64,000 nucleotides of DNA from Linanthus parryae (GCA_023055425.1 JALGPY010000007.1:86577136-86641135), one strand, 5' to 3'. Shown: positions 1 to 11,269, counted from the first letter of the stretch. The notes: generated from the sequence alone by a model not told the origin. A program made the numbers and translations.

Positions 1-607
1 GACGTGTTGAAGAACATAGGAAGTATTCTTGTAGTTCTCTGAGACCGAGAGGAGAAGAGAGCTTGAATAACCGTGTGTGGGTTGTTTCGGTTTGTATCGG
101 TAGGACTTAGTGAAAACGGTGGACCGATAGGACCCGGTGAGCAAGCCTAACGAACCAACTAGAACATAACGGTAGACGAAGGTGGACCGAGATGACCCGA
201 AGTCAATCGATTGCGCAAATACATGTGAGATCGACAGAAGAACATGATGAGTGTAGCCCGGTATAAATAAACATCACTAGAGTGTTTTAAGCGTAATCCG
301 GACACTGTTAAGTGCCCTAGGGATCATCAATTGCCTAGTTCTCTCCATAACCGTATCAATCAAACCTTTCTTCCTTTACCTTGAAAATCATATAAAAAGT
401 GTAGCGTAGTTTGTCATTTACTTTAAGTCACTTGTTTGTGGTTAAAAACCTTCAAATCAAACACTTCTTACCGGTTACTTCGACTTTAAATTAATCGTCT
501 ACCTAAATAATCTCAAGACTGTCCCTGTGGGTTCGACAACCCGAGCTAAATACTCATCTTTATTACTTCGACCGTGCACTTGCGTATACACGTAAGAAAT
601 TGCGTCA
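1..607 (+). repeat. 5' LTR fragment (R-U5 side) of the Athila-like element
   Basis: The segment ends with CA at 606-607, six bases before a strong PBS. It includes the CCCTGTGGGTTCGAC block (about 521-535) often seen near the U5 end of such LTRs, and a TATA-like GGTATAAATAAAC near 260. The LTR start lies outside the window. I find no second copy of this segment, so the matching end of the 3' LTR is missing or was deleted. Confidence 0.6.
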
Positions 608-613
608 AGTTTT

Positions 614-631
614 TGGCGCCGTTGCCGGGGA
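614..631 (+). other. Primer-binding site, tRNA-Asp type
   Basis: The 18 bases TGGCGCCGTTGCCGGGGA match the PBS described for Athila/Calypso elements, complementary to the 3' end of tRNA-Asp. The site marks the start of minus-strand DNA synthesis and fixes the LTR boundary just upstream. Confidence 0.8.
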
Positions 632-959
632 CATCGGTAGATTATTTAGTTAGGAATTAGTTTATAGTACTTTTATTTAAGTTTAGTTTTATTTTGTTCT
701 ATTCTCTATCTGTGTGCTTCACGGATGTCTTTTGAGTTTGTTTTCTCAGGACCACAGGAAGCAGGAGATTCTACTAAGCATGTGGAGTGAGGACTAACAT
801 TCAGGTCCCCCATACTGTTTCTACTGGAGAGGTAACCATGAAGAAGAAGACGCATGCATAGTTTGGTGCTATCGATGCGGCATTTATCATGATAATAGAG
901 ACTCTTGCCGAGTTCATACACCCTAGCTTCATCAGCACCAGGAAGACTCATCAGCGATT
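632..959 (+). other. Leader of the Athila-like element, no gene seen
   Basis: This is about 330 bases between the PBS and the first long ORF. It is AT-rich at 650-710 and then of mixed composition. No ORF here is supported by a second copy or by domain content. It would be the untranslated leader, possibly with the packaging signal. Confidence 0.4.
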
Positions 960-1934
960 ATGGCAGAACGGCGTAGTATTATGAATGCCATCGAAGTGTG
1001 CACCAAATTTTTGTCCATAGCTGCACAAGTTCCACAAGAGGATTCGGCCATAGGTATGGAATACGTGAGGGAGATGATGGATTGGATAAAGGAACGACTT
1101 GAGAAACTGTCAACAGCAGGGGAATCAAGCATTCAAGAGCCACATGAAGAGACCGGGCCATATGAAAGTGAGCCAAAAATTGAACCTTCATCATCACCAC
1201 CACAAGTGGAAGAAGAGATACCTGAGCCGAGCGAAGAATGCAGTGTCTAGGAACCATTGGTGGACTCTGCCATTTATGAGGACTCAGACTCTGATTTAGA
1301 CTGGGGTGGGCCTGTGTGCCTAAGATGGGAAGATGTGCCGTATTGCGAGCCAAGACCTCAGGCGCCCTCACTTCCTTGGCATGAATTGGAAGAAACCGAC
1401 ATTGGAATCCTATGGTATGCTGATGATGAAGCTGATGAAGCAGTCGTGCCCATACCTATTGAGGTAAATTCCCTTACTCATACTTTCAAAGAATTCTCCG
1501 TATCTCATATTAATCAAGTCTGTGAAGAGCTGGAAAGACTTGTGTATGGAGATTCTTATGGGGAAGAGCATCATGAGAAATTTTCAATTCCTTGTCATAC
1601 GGGCTACTTTATTGATGATCCAAACACCATAGTCAAGGAGATGAAAACAAACAAGTGTGAGGGTGTAGATGAACTGCATGGGTCATTTTATGAGCATCTA
1701 GCACCAAAGAGGTATTACTGTGATGACTTTATGGAGAGCAACGAATTTGAACCCAGTGGTACTTGGTGGAAGCTTATAAAAAAGATAAATTGCAAGATGA
1801 AAAGAGTCAGCTTCTACACTTCTCCACCAACATTACAGCACGGGGGTGCACTTGATAAGAAAATTCTAGAGAAGAGATGGTGGAAGAAGAAGAAGTGGAG
1901 GGATAAAGCAGGCTCCACTTCCCTTTTCGGTTGA
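960..1934 (+). pseudogene. Acidic ORF of unknown function, one in-frame stop
   Basis: The ATG at 960 and the TGA at 1932 bound one reading frame of 325 codons that is broken only by a TAG at 1248-1250. The first 96 residues hold a helical stretch (ERLEKL near residue 40) and then a run rich in Pro, Glu and Ser. The second part (about 225 residues) is acidic and Tyr/Trp-rich (WEDVPYCEPR near residue 24 of that part) and ends in a very basic tract (KKKKWRDK). No zinc knuckle, protease or RT motif is visible. Its place right after the leader is where gag usually sits, so it could be a remnant of gag or a captured host sequence. I do not recognise it. A single stop in such a long frame suggests recent loss, or possibly readthrough. 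Confidence 0.5.
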
Positions 1935-3719
1935 GGTAACCGGGTCAGGCTGTCGACCTTAAATTACAAGCGCTGCTTGGGAGGCAACCCAATGTAGAGT
2001 AGGATGCTATTTATTTATGTTATTTCTTTTAGTTCTCCATATGATTTTGAGGGGTGAGAGAGAGAGAGAGTTGCTTTAATACTTTCAATCAGTGTGCAGG
2101 GACACATGTACAAAAGACGCTCCGGATTCCCCTTCTTGATGCGTGCGAAATAGAATGTTGAGTAGGCGCATCGGAATCCGGACGCGAGGTGAGACTTTTC
2201 CGGAAACTATCAACGGTCCACAAGACCCCTTCTTGTTGCAGTTTCGCAGCAACCGTGCCCATGTACGTCCGGGCACCCAGGTACCTCTAACTCTCTCTCT
2301 TGTTTCTACGTTTGAGCCATAATTGTGTAGATCCACCGCCTGCACATTTAAGCGAGGACACCTCGTACTTGATCTCTAAATTCGTTGAGGACAACGAAAC
2401 GCTTAAGTGTGGGGGAGTTTGTTTATAATTTCACGAGCCATGTTTTGTCTTTGCATAGCCTTGTTACATGTAGTTTGTGTAGTACTGTGTTAATGTGGTT
2501 AGTGTAGAGTGGTGTTTTTAGTGTCGTACTTTGCTAGTTTAATATTTTTGCATTGTGCACGTTTAATTATTGATTCCCCTACCCAAAAATTGTGTTTAAT
2601 CGAGTTGGCCAAAAGCATATAGAGTCTAGAAAAAATTGAAAAAAAAAATCCATAAAAAATAAAAATTGGCAGTTGGGCAATTGATGAAGCTTGAAACTAG
2701 AGAGAGTTCAGTGAAAGAGTCTCTATGAATAGGAAGCACCGTAGTGGGGAAAACCTTAACTTTTAGTATCCTACGCATCGGTTTCACGAAAGCAAGTCCC
2801 CGGTATTCAGGGAAAAGTGGAAGTAGATGTCGGGCATACCTTTAGTTCCTATATTGTGCTAGGAGGATTTAGTCCTAAGGGGTTGAATAGTCTGTGTTCG
2901 AGTGGAAACTTGTGGCCTCTTGTAAATCTGGGGTGGACCTTCGTGTAGAGTCGGTTCCATGCGGTACGCTGCTCTAGCCTAAGTGAAGTTAGGGAGTGTA
3001 CACCACCATCCCTTAAGGCGGTTTCAAGAGCTAATCGAAAAATCCCACACTTAGTTGCTCTAAATGAAAAAAAAATGAATACAGAAGAAATCAAAATCTT
3101 CTCTTGGACTAGATACGGTGAACAGCCAAATGTGCCCCCGTTCACGCGGGGAATTTGGATTCAAACCAATTAGAGCGTCTAAGGAAAATTAAAGTCAAGC
3201 CGTATTACACGGAGTTGTGTCTCCCGTCACTGGGAAAACTCGCATTCAATGCAATAACGGTTAAGAGGGTCTGAAAAACTCATATGACTAGGCGACGAAA
3301 GACTACTATAGGACTAAGGGTGCCTAGACCCTCTGAGGTAAAGGATGTGCCCGGATCTTGGATTGAGTTTGGTGGATGTTTGGGGACTCCTTAGTGAGCT
3401 TGTGCGTATGATCATTGTATTTTCAATTCCTTATTGCGGTTGTGTGAATTGCAAAAGAGACTTGTGAGAACTTGATGGTTTTTTTTAGTGACAGCGAGAT
3501 TGCCCGATCTCTAACGAAAAAGAAGAAAAATATTTGTGTTGTTTCAATTTTGCATTTTTTGATAATCGAGTTGCATTGTTTATAGTCATGTAGATTGCAT
3601 TGGGTGTGTGTGTTGTGTGTATCACATGGCTAGTGTAGTTGTATGCAATTCGGTGGATTAAAACGTAGTGTGAGGATTGATTTTGCTCGGGACGCGCAAA
3701 AGGGTAGTGTGGGGGAATT
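1935..3719 (+). other. Non-coding 3' region with two polypurine-like tracts
   Basis: This 1.8 kb stretch carries no convincing ORF. It begins with the Athila-like block that ends in GGGAGGCAACCCAA. It has a first purine tract AAGTGTGGGGGAG at 2405-2417, an A-rich piece at 2630-2665, and a second tract AGGGTAGTGTGGGGGAATT ending at 3719. The second tract directly abuts TGATAAC at 3720 and is the better candidate for the true PPT. The first may be a relic PPT or a second plus-strand primer. Confidence 0.5.
3701..3719 (+). other. Polypurine tract of the Athila-like element
   Basis: A purine-rich G run (AGTGTGGGGGAATT) is followed at once by TGATAACTC, the expected TG start of a 3' LTR. The placement matches the plus-strand primer of an LTR retrotransposon. 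Confidence 0.6.
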
Positions 3720-5275
3720 TGATAACTCTTTATTAGAGAATATAGTTTTGCGTGATTCCGGGGTTGAAATATGAGTTTTACACTATGAATGTTGAGAAAA
3801 CGTAGAAAGTTGAGTTTTTAGCACTTCATTGTTAATCCGGGCGTTTCGATGCATATTTCGATGTTATTTGTCAAATATAATCGCTTGGTATGGTTGTTCA
3901 TGTTGTCTTGACAGGAACGGATGCTAAACGATGGCTAGGAGGCATGAAACGAACTTAGGAAACAAAGCAAATTCAAGAGGAAGCAAGAGAAGCAAAGTCG
4001 GAGGAGCAAAAGTGACCTATCTCCACTATTTTGATTGTATCTCGATTTCTACAATACATTTTGGAGTGAGACTAGTGTCAAATGAAAGTAGACTCAAAGA
4101 GCTTTCCAACTATAGGCCACGGAGCTAAAACGGAGATCGGACGAGAATGTTAAGATCCGTCGAAGAGGATGAAATCTGAGTTCATCTCCAGGGGTGTTCG
4201 TGCGAACACTTTTGTGTTCGTGCGAACAAAAACACTTGGAAAAATTTCGGGACAGCCAAGAAAAGGTGAAAAACAAGCTGCAAATTTGTGGGAACAAAAA
4301 AAGTGTTCGTGCGAAGAAAGAACAAAAATCTGTTCGTGCGAACACCCGTTTGTTCGTGCAAACAGAGGGCCGAATCACAAATTTTTGGGCTTTTGTGTAA
4401 TTTTTATAGAGTTTGAGATTTGGGAAAATAACTAGAATGAAGAAGAAGAAAATAAAAAACGTAGCTCTCCAATGGTTACTTTTGTGTTCTCTTCGTCCCC
4501 GTCTTCCTCCTTGTCGTCCTCCCTTTGTTTCCAGCTCCAAATATGCGTGAATACTCTCCCAAAGTCGTCCCTCTATGTTAGATTAGGTCTCGAGTCTTCA
4601 AACTTTCAAAAAATAGCAAAACAGCCCCAAAAATCCGCGCTGGCCCTCTCTGTTCGTGCGAACAAACGACTGTTTGTGCGAACAGCTTTTTGTTCCTTTT
4701 TCGTGCGAACAATTTTTTGTTCGTGCGAACAAACTTTCACTCTCTGTTCACACGAACAACTTTCTTGTTCGTACAATTTAACAACCTCTTTTTTCTCATA
4801 TTTTCATCCTCTTTGACGGACCATATCTTTCTCGTCCGATCTATGTTTTAACTCCGTGACCTATCGTTGGAAAGCTCTTTGAGTCTACCTTCATTTGCCA
4901 CTGGTATCACTCCAGAATGTATTTTAGAACTCGAGATAAAATCAAAATAGTTGAGATTGGTCACTTTTGCTCCTCGGACTTTGCATCTCTTGCTTCCTCT
5001 TGAGTTTGCTTTGCTTCCGAAGTTCGTTTCATGCCTCCTAGCCATCTTTTAGCATCCGTTCCTGTCAAGAAAACATGAACAACCATACCAAGCGATTATA
5101 TTTGACAAACAACATCGAAATATGCATCGAAACACCCGGATTAACAATAAAGTGCTAAAAACTCAACTTTCTACGTTTTCTCAACATTCATAGTGTAAAA
5201 CTCATATTTCAACCCCGGAATCACGAAAAATGATATTAAATATGCAAGAAATATAACTCTAATAAAGAGTTATCA
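3720..5275. repeat. Large imperfect inverted repeat (about 2 x 776 bp)
   Basis: The left end TGATAACTCTTTATTAGAG is mirrored by CTCTAATAAAGAGTTATCA at the right end. The two arms match almost continuously for about 470 bp. For example, a 65-codon frame at 3931-4128 (+) reappears at 4848-5045 (-) with most residues the same. Weaker similarity continues to the centre near 4498. The inner parts carry many copies of GTTCGTGCGAAC. The left end abuts a PPT, so the left arm looks like an LTR start. The right arm has no PPT outside it and I see no target duplication. It may be a 3' LTR fused to an inverted partial copy of itself, or a fold-back element. Confidence 0.8.
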
Positions 5276-5781
5276 CTTTACATTCACGGTCTACGGGCTA
5301 AGTCGGTACATTGCTAGCTCCCGACTTGTAGGCAACTGGTACTACCCTCAGAACTGACGATTCAGAAGGGGGTGTGCACACTTAAGGTCTAGTTTGCCTT
5401 GGTGGATTCATGGGTGGTACTGGATTGGAAACTGAATATGGAATTTTCATAATCGGGTTTTAATGGCTAACTTGAACTATTGGTTTAACAATTCCTTTGC
5501 TAAATGACATGGGCCAAGATACTGGGACTGATGCCTTAGAAGCACATATTATACGTTTCAAATCTATTCGTATCTATTTATTTATGAAAATTATCTTGGT
5601 TGTTGTAAATTGATGTCTTGACAGAAATGCCTTCTATACATGGAAAGCGAGTACGCGCGAGTTCGGGATATAGGTCATCACTTAGAGGATCATCACATAA
5701 ATACGCACAAGCTATAATAGTAAGTTTCTTTAAATTTCGCTTTCTTTAATTCTGTCTTGTAACAAATACGCTAGGATTAGA
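5276..5781 (+). repeat. LTR-like fragment, probably chromovirus type
   Basis: No ORF is present. The sequence GGGGGTGTGCACACTTAAGG near 5368 recalls GGGGGTGTCGACACTTAAGG near 16676 in the LTR at 5782-17165. The ending that speaks of a cDNA-like junction (TAGGTCATCACTTAGAGGATCATCA near 5671) recalls 33741-33765 in another LTR. I read it as the 3' portion of a related, diverged LTR. Boundaries are uncertain. Confidence 0.35.
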
Positions 5782-6154
5782 TGTGATACCCCGTCTAATT
5801 ATTGGGGGTAAAATAGTAATTAAAGAACTAAACGAGAATTTAGTAGCGAAGAATAAAATTGGGTAATTTATCGTATTTTATAATTGCGAAAGTTGAATTA
5901 AATTTTTTGAAAATGTTAGAGTAATATTTGTAGTTAGTTGTGTATGTTTCTCTATTTTTAGTCGTGACCGCGTGTACGACCACCGCGTAGGGTAATGCCA
6001 TTGCCTCACCTTAGTACTTTTCCAATATAATTTTTAATAATATAAGCATTACATTTTGTCATCTTCCTCCTAAACAAATTCATCTTCTACACGGGAGAAG
6101 ATTTTTCCCGACGCTCCACTGCGCCACCGCCCGCTTTCACCGTCTCCCTCCTCC

Positions 6155-6166
6155 CTATAAAAAAAA
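6155..6166 (+). promoter_or_regulatory. TATA-like box in the split chromovirus LTR
   Basis: CTATAAAAAAAA follows a pyrimidine-rich stretch and precedes a CT- and CAC-rich region that would be the transcript start. The placement about 370 bp into the LTR suits a U3 promoter. Confidence 0.4.
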
Positions 6167-6389
6167 CTCACCCTCCTCCTCTTCTTCGACACACCACATC
6201 AACACCAGTCATCGCCACCACTGCCTTCATCACTACCATCGCCATCATCATCGTCATCTTCTTCATCCCCGCAAAAAGCACCGGCAAAACCACCACCTCC
6301 ACCTTCACCCACTTCTCTCTTTCTCTCCCTCCATCTCTCTTTGTTGCTGTGAACCACAACAGCAGTAGCAGCTAGCAGAAACAACCAGC

Positions 6390-7821
6390 TGTTGGAATAG
6401 ATGCCCTAGATGCAATCTAGTTTAGTATGAATTATTTGTGGCTAGAAATTCATTTATTATTTATTGGATATTTAATATAATGAAGTCCTTAGATTTAAAA
6501 TTGTGTTGTTTATCTTAAATATCCCTAGTCAAGTATAATGATTAAATGGGACAATCATCTATAGACTAGTATGGGGTTGGATTGATATGGAGATATCACG
6601 ATCCAACACATAGGTGTGCATTAGGGAATGTTGCACTGGATTGACCCATCTCTGAGAAGGCTACATACACGTTATGTTGAGTCACAAGCGCTTCTCGCGG
6701 TGCAATGGTATTGTCATCCGTAGACTTGAAGTCACTAGATATTCTAGTTGTGGATTATTGTGATCTTGGTAGCATTAAACGCTACACCGTAACTGGGTAG
6801 TTATAAAGGCGTGTACTGGATACAATAAGAAGCAATCTTAGAGATCGTAGTGGACGTAGATAGGATTTGTCCCTTCCACATAACGGGAGCAAATATCCTA
6901 GGCCACTCGAGGGATAGTGCTTATAGAATGTCTGGCCAGACTCAAATAAATCAATATGGGATATTGATGTTATTTGCACGAATAAGGCTATTCCCATGGA
7001 TCGAGAAACTATGGATTGGATATACGAGTGTGACTTGTATGTCTCGTGTCCAATCCGGATATAGAGACAAAGGGATGAGACAATTACTTGTACAAAGGTT
7101 GTCAAGATGACTATTCTATTAGTTGGCTAGAATGGATGTTTTCCTAGAGACCGCTCCATATTAGCAAATAGTTGCTACCAACAAGATAGAACCTATGGGG
7201 TCACACGCTACATAGAGTTGAACTAGATTTGGGAATTAATTAATTGGATTAATTAATTAGAAGGATCACTTTGCAAACCCTTGCAAACTTAGTAGGGACT
7301 AATTTGCAAGGAAGGGACTAAATTGAATTCTAGTAGGACTAGAATAAGTCCTTTAGGTAGTTAACAAGGAGTTGTTGGACTATATAAAGGACCTTCCTTC
7401 CTTCCTTCCCACATAACTTATGCTCATTAAGTGAACATAACAAGAGTGGGAGAGAACAAAAGGAGAGAGAGCAAGCAACAAGGAGGCCCGAACCGCCCCC
7501 TTGTCGCCGCCCCGTCCCCGTCGGCCAAAGGAGGCCGAGACCCTCCTTTGGGTCTCGTTTTGCGTGATTTCTTCTTCCTCTTCCTCTTCCGGGCTAGCAC
7601 CAAAGGAGTTGGGAGATCTAGGATCAACTCTAGGTGTGGATCAACTATAGAGAACGTGACACAATTCGCGTTTGAAGTCATCAAGGAGAACCCAAAGGTG
7701 TGTTTATGATTTCTAACTCTTACCATCGTTATGTCTCTTGACTTGTGATCCTTGGAGGGTTTTGCATGGTTTTATGTTTGTTTATGCTTCCGCTGTGCAA
7801 TCCATGAATCAAAATCCTACA
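6390..7821 (+). repeat. copia-1 5' LTR
   Basis: It runs from TGTTGGAATAG to ATCCTACA, just before the PBS. It holds a TATA-like CTATATAAAGGACC near 7380 and a GC-rich transcribed part near 7490-7560. The short frames inside it, for example 6782-7105 on the minus strand, are shared by LTRs of the family, but no protein is implied. Confidence 0.97.
7380..7390 (+). promoter_or_regulatory. TATA box of copia-1 5' LTR
   Basis: CTATATAAAGG lies about 440 bp before the LTR end and is followed by CCTTCCTTCC repeats. The same block occurs in the other three long LTRs of this family in the window. Confidence 0.6.
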
Positions 7822-7822
7822 G

Positions 7823-7834
7823 TGGTATCAGAGC
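7823..7834 (+). other. copia-1 PBS, initiator Met tRNA
   Basis: TGGTATCAGAGC is the classic complement of the 3' end of plant initiator methionine tRNA. It begins one base after the LTR end. Confidence 0.95.
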
Positions 7835-9505
7835 CACAGGTCGTAGAGCATAAACGTGGTTTATGTGTTACGTTTTAGTTGTTTTACACCTTAATTTGAT
7901 TTTTTATCGCGTAAAACAAGACAAATCAAGCATGGGATGCAATTTGTCAATAATTAATCATAACAAGATCCAATTTTTGCATTGGATGCATGAATTGGTG
8001 AGTTTGAGAAATTTTATGATCTTAGATCTAAGGTTTGGGCATCCTTGGGGAAGAAGGAGTTCTCCCACAACAAGGAAACAACCAAACTTGGGCACCAAGC
8101 AAGGGAGTTGTTTGGGAAACAACTTCCCCAAGGAGGTTCAGCCCCCCTAGGGACCGCCCCCTTGCTTGCCGCCCAAGCTTGGCCGCCCTAGGGGCCGGGC
8201 GGCCCGAACCCGCGGGCCTAGGCTCGTGGGTTTTGGGCCGGGCCGGCCCTAGGGCCTTGTGGTTCACTTTATTGGGCCCGGGCAATTTGATTGTTGGGCC
8301 CATGGACCGTTTTAACCCTAGAAATCCTAAAATCAATTAAAATTGACCAAGCGCGTTAAAATTGGATTTTAACTGTTTATGTGAAAATCGCATGGTGATT
8401 GGATATGGCCTTAGGATGTGGTTTGATGTGGATGTTTAATTTTGTGGTTTGGTTTTACGGCCTGCGAGCTGATCAATTAATTGTAATAATTAATTAGGGT
8501 TTTATGGCCTGCGTGCCATTTTTTTTCTCAACTTGTGAGATTTATTTTTATTTAGTATAGATATTAGCTAGTGCTAGATAAAGTAGATTGTTAGCCAAGA
8601 TTGGAGAAAAGAAGCCCAAAGCCAAAGAAGCCACAAAAGATGGAGCATGGAGCATGGAGCATTCCACAAGACTATGAAGGATGGACCAAAAGATCAAAAC
8701 GCATGGAGATGTGTTTGTTTGGGGTTCATAGATAATTTCATTGGCTTGGAATTATCTTAATCTAGAAAAGGCCATATCCACATCACGTTTAATTTCTGTT
8801 TTGTGGTTGTTTATTTTAATGTCTTATTATTGTGTGGTTGGTGTATGGATGATGCATGCAATTAGGATAATAAGATAATTAGACAACCCGGATCTATTAT
8901 TTGGAGTTGTGCCCAAACTCAAATAGATAGATTAGTTGATATTGATCAACAAAACAATTAAAATTGAATTTAAAAATCCCTCAAAATTCAAATATTGTGT
9001 TCTTGCCTTCTCGTTATTTAAACACTCATTATCATCATTATTTATCAAGTTCGTGCGTGCCAAAGCATGGCGACTTGGTTCATAATGATGGAATGCGATG
9101 GCACGTAACAATGTGCAATTGTTTAGATAAGAGGTTGAACACAACTAGGCTATTAATTTGATTAAGAAACCTAGAGGCAATCAATTGGGATTATCCATAT
9201 GGATGGATAAATAAGGTGTTATTTGCCCAATTGAACCAAGAGTTGCATATAGGATGCAATTGGAATTGTTCCTACCTAAAGTAGTCAAATTATGGATGAC
9301 TTGCCAAAGCAAGCTCATAAGGAGATGAAAGATGGATCTTGGCCCACTAGAAAATATAAGGATATTTTCCGCATTAATATCTTGAGGGTTATTAATCCGT
9401 AGAAAAATAGTGGGAGCTATATTTGATAAACTAGCCATTATTAAATATAGTCAAAAAATTCACAAATACTAAAACTTGCGTATTTTCCTTTTTGTAGAAT
9501 TCCAA
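7835..9505 (+). other. copia-1 untranslated leader, GC-rich island and hairpin
   Basis: This 1.7 kb leader holds no supported ORF. At 8103-8128 a hairpin with arms GGGAGTTGTTT and AAACAACTTCCC can form. At about 8140-8300 there is a GC-rich island with repeated CCTAGGG and GGGCC palindromes inside otherwise AT-rich sequence. At 8642-8664 GCATGGA is repeated three times. The same landmarks occur in copia-2. A role in RNA packaging or dimerisation is an inference. Confidence 0.6.
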
Positions 9506-11269
9506 ATGGCAAATAACTCATCGAGTTCACAACATTCCCTACGATCTGTCCTTGAGAAGGACAAGCTCTCTGGAACCAACTTTCTTGATTGGTACAGAAA
9601 CTTGAGAATTGTTCTCAAGCAAGAGAAGAAACTGTACGCAATAGAGGAGCATGTTCCAGAAGGTCCAGAGAACCAAACACCTGCTGCCTTAAAGGCGTAT
9701 CAAAAGCATGTTGATGACGCTAATGATGCGGCCTGCCTACTGCTTTGCACCATGACTTCTGAGCTTCAGAAGCAACACGAAAACATGAATGCTGTCGATA
9801 TGATCGAACATCTAAAGCAGCTCTTCCAAGAGCAGGCGAGGGTAGAGAGGTATGAGGTCTCAAAGGCACTGTTCAAATGTCATCTGGCAGAAGGGAACCC
9901 GGTGGGACCCCATGTACTCCGAATGATCGGGTACTTGGAGAATATCGCCCGACTGGGGTTCCCGGTGGGCCAAGAGTTGGCAACCGATCTCGTGTTGCAA
10001 TCGTTGCCCGAGAGTTATGGACATTTCATTATGAACTATAACATGAACGAGATCGTGAAACCACTGCCAGATTTACTCAACATGTTGAGGACGGCTGAAC
10101 AGAGCACCAACAAGGGTAAGGGCAAGGCCATAATGATGGTACAGAAAGGAAAGGGCAAAAGGTTTGCCTCTTCCTCCAAGGGCAAAGGCAAGTCAGTTTC
10201 CAAGTCCAAGGAACCTGCCCTTAAGCCTGTTGGTGGCATTGCCAAGGCCGTGACTAAAGGTGAATGTCACTACTGCAGTCAGCCTGGACACTGGAGGAGG
10301 AACTGCCCAAAATATCTGGAGGACAAGAGGCTTGGAATAGTGATTCCACCACCACCAGGTATTTTTGTTGTAGATGTCAATTTAACTGTCTCTACATCAT
10401 GGGTATTAGATACTGGATGTGGATCTCATATTTGTCGAAATATGCAGGATCTAAAGAGAAGTAGAAGATTGGCTAAAGGAGAGGTAGATCTGCGCGTTGG
10501 GAATGGAGCAAAGGTTGCTGCGTTGGCCATAGGCGTGTGCGAGCTATCTCTGCCTTCAGGATTAGTTTTAGAATTAAATAATTGCTATTTTGTGCCTGCT
10601 ATGAGCAGAAACATTATATCTATTTCTTGTTTGGACAAGGATGGTTTTATTATTTCAATAAAGAACAATTGTTGTTCCTTTTATTTAAATAATATTCACT
10701 ATTTTAGTGCGCAATTATTTAATGGACTTTATGTCCTTGATCTAAGCAATCCTGTCTACAACATTAATACCAAGCGGATTAAAATAAATGATTTAAATCC
10801 TGCTTATTTATGGCACTGTCGTTTAGGCCACATAAATGAGAAACGTGTATCTAGACTCCATAAGGATGGACTACTAGACTCATTTGATTTTGAATCATAT
10901 GAGACATGTGAGGCTTGTTTATTGGGAAAAATGACAAAGTCCCCTTTCAATAAGAAAGGTGAGAGGACTAGTGAGCAATTGGCACTCATACATACCGATG
11001 TGTGTGGGCCATTTGCCACGCCTTCTAGGGGTGGTTATGTCTACTTCATTACTTTTACTGATGATTACAGTAGATATGGATTTGTGTACCTTATGAGGGC
11101 AAAATCCGAATCCTTTGAAGTTTTCAAAGAATTCAAGAATGAAGTAGACAAGCAACTTGGCAAAAGTATAAAAGCTCTACGATCGGATCGTGGAGGAGAA
11201 TACTTAAACCAAGAGTTTGACGACTATCTTAGAGAATGTGGGATCGTGTCCCAACTCACTCCACCCTGA
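9506..11269 (+). pseudogene. copia-1 gag, protease and integrase N-terminal part
   Basis: The likely start is the ATG at 9506 (MANNSSSSQ), which copia-2 shares. An in-frame ATG at 9476 gives ten extra residues. gag (about residues 1-250) ends in a CCHC zinc knuckle, CHYCSQPGHWRRNC at about 10264-10305, preceded by a Lys/Gly-rich basic stretch. The aspartic protease has LDTGCGSH at about 10406. The integrase zinc-binding HHCC region (WHCRLGH ... CEACLLGK) follows near 10811-10930. The catalytic core starts with HTDVCGPF and DRGGEY. The frame ends in a TGA at 11267-11269, where copia-2 has a Gly codon. After this stop the same frame continues, so the stop is a point mutation. Confidence 0.93.

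Larger units (their letters stand above)
1..3719 (+). mobile_element. Non-autonomous Athila-like Ty3/gypsy element
   Basis: The order of parts is an LTR end, a PBS of the tRNA-Asp type, one ORF, a long non-coding tail and a polypurine tract, which is the outline of an Athila-group LTR retrotransposon. No gag, protease, RT or integrase motif is readable in any frame, so the element would depend on an autonomous relative. The phrase GCTTGGGAGGCAACCCAA near 1975-1992 and AAGTGTGGGGGAG near 2405 are sequences I know from Athila-type 3' regions. The left edge is cut by the window. What should be the 3' LTR is replaced by the inverted repeat at 3720-5275. I am confident of the LTR retrotransposon class and less sure of the exact family. 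Confidence 0.7.

Noticed and set aside
1099..1299. Frame with a run of five His residues
   Set aside because: It is a shadow of the acidic ORF at 960-1934 in another frame.
960..3719. An env-like gene in the Athila-like element
   Set aside because: No signal peptide, long hydrophobic segment or other envelope feature is visible in the frames.
6782..7105. 107-codon antisense frame kept in all four long copia LTRs (also 13862, 43557, 50614)
   Set aside because: The LTRs are too similar for the open frame to be independent evidence, the frame has no recognisable domain, and copia-3 does not keep it.
7431..7709. 92-codon frame in the copia LTR with a basic and Pro-rich sequence
   Set aside because: It lies in GC-rich untranslated LTR sequence. 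Frames on both strands there are a composition effect.
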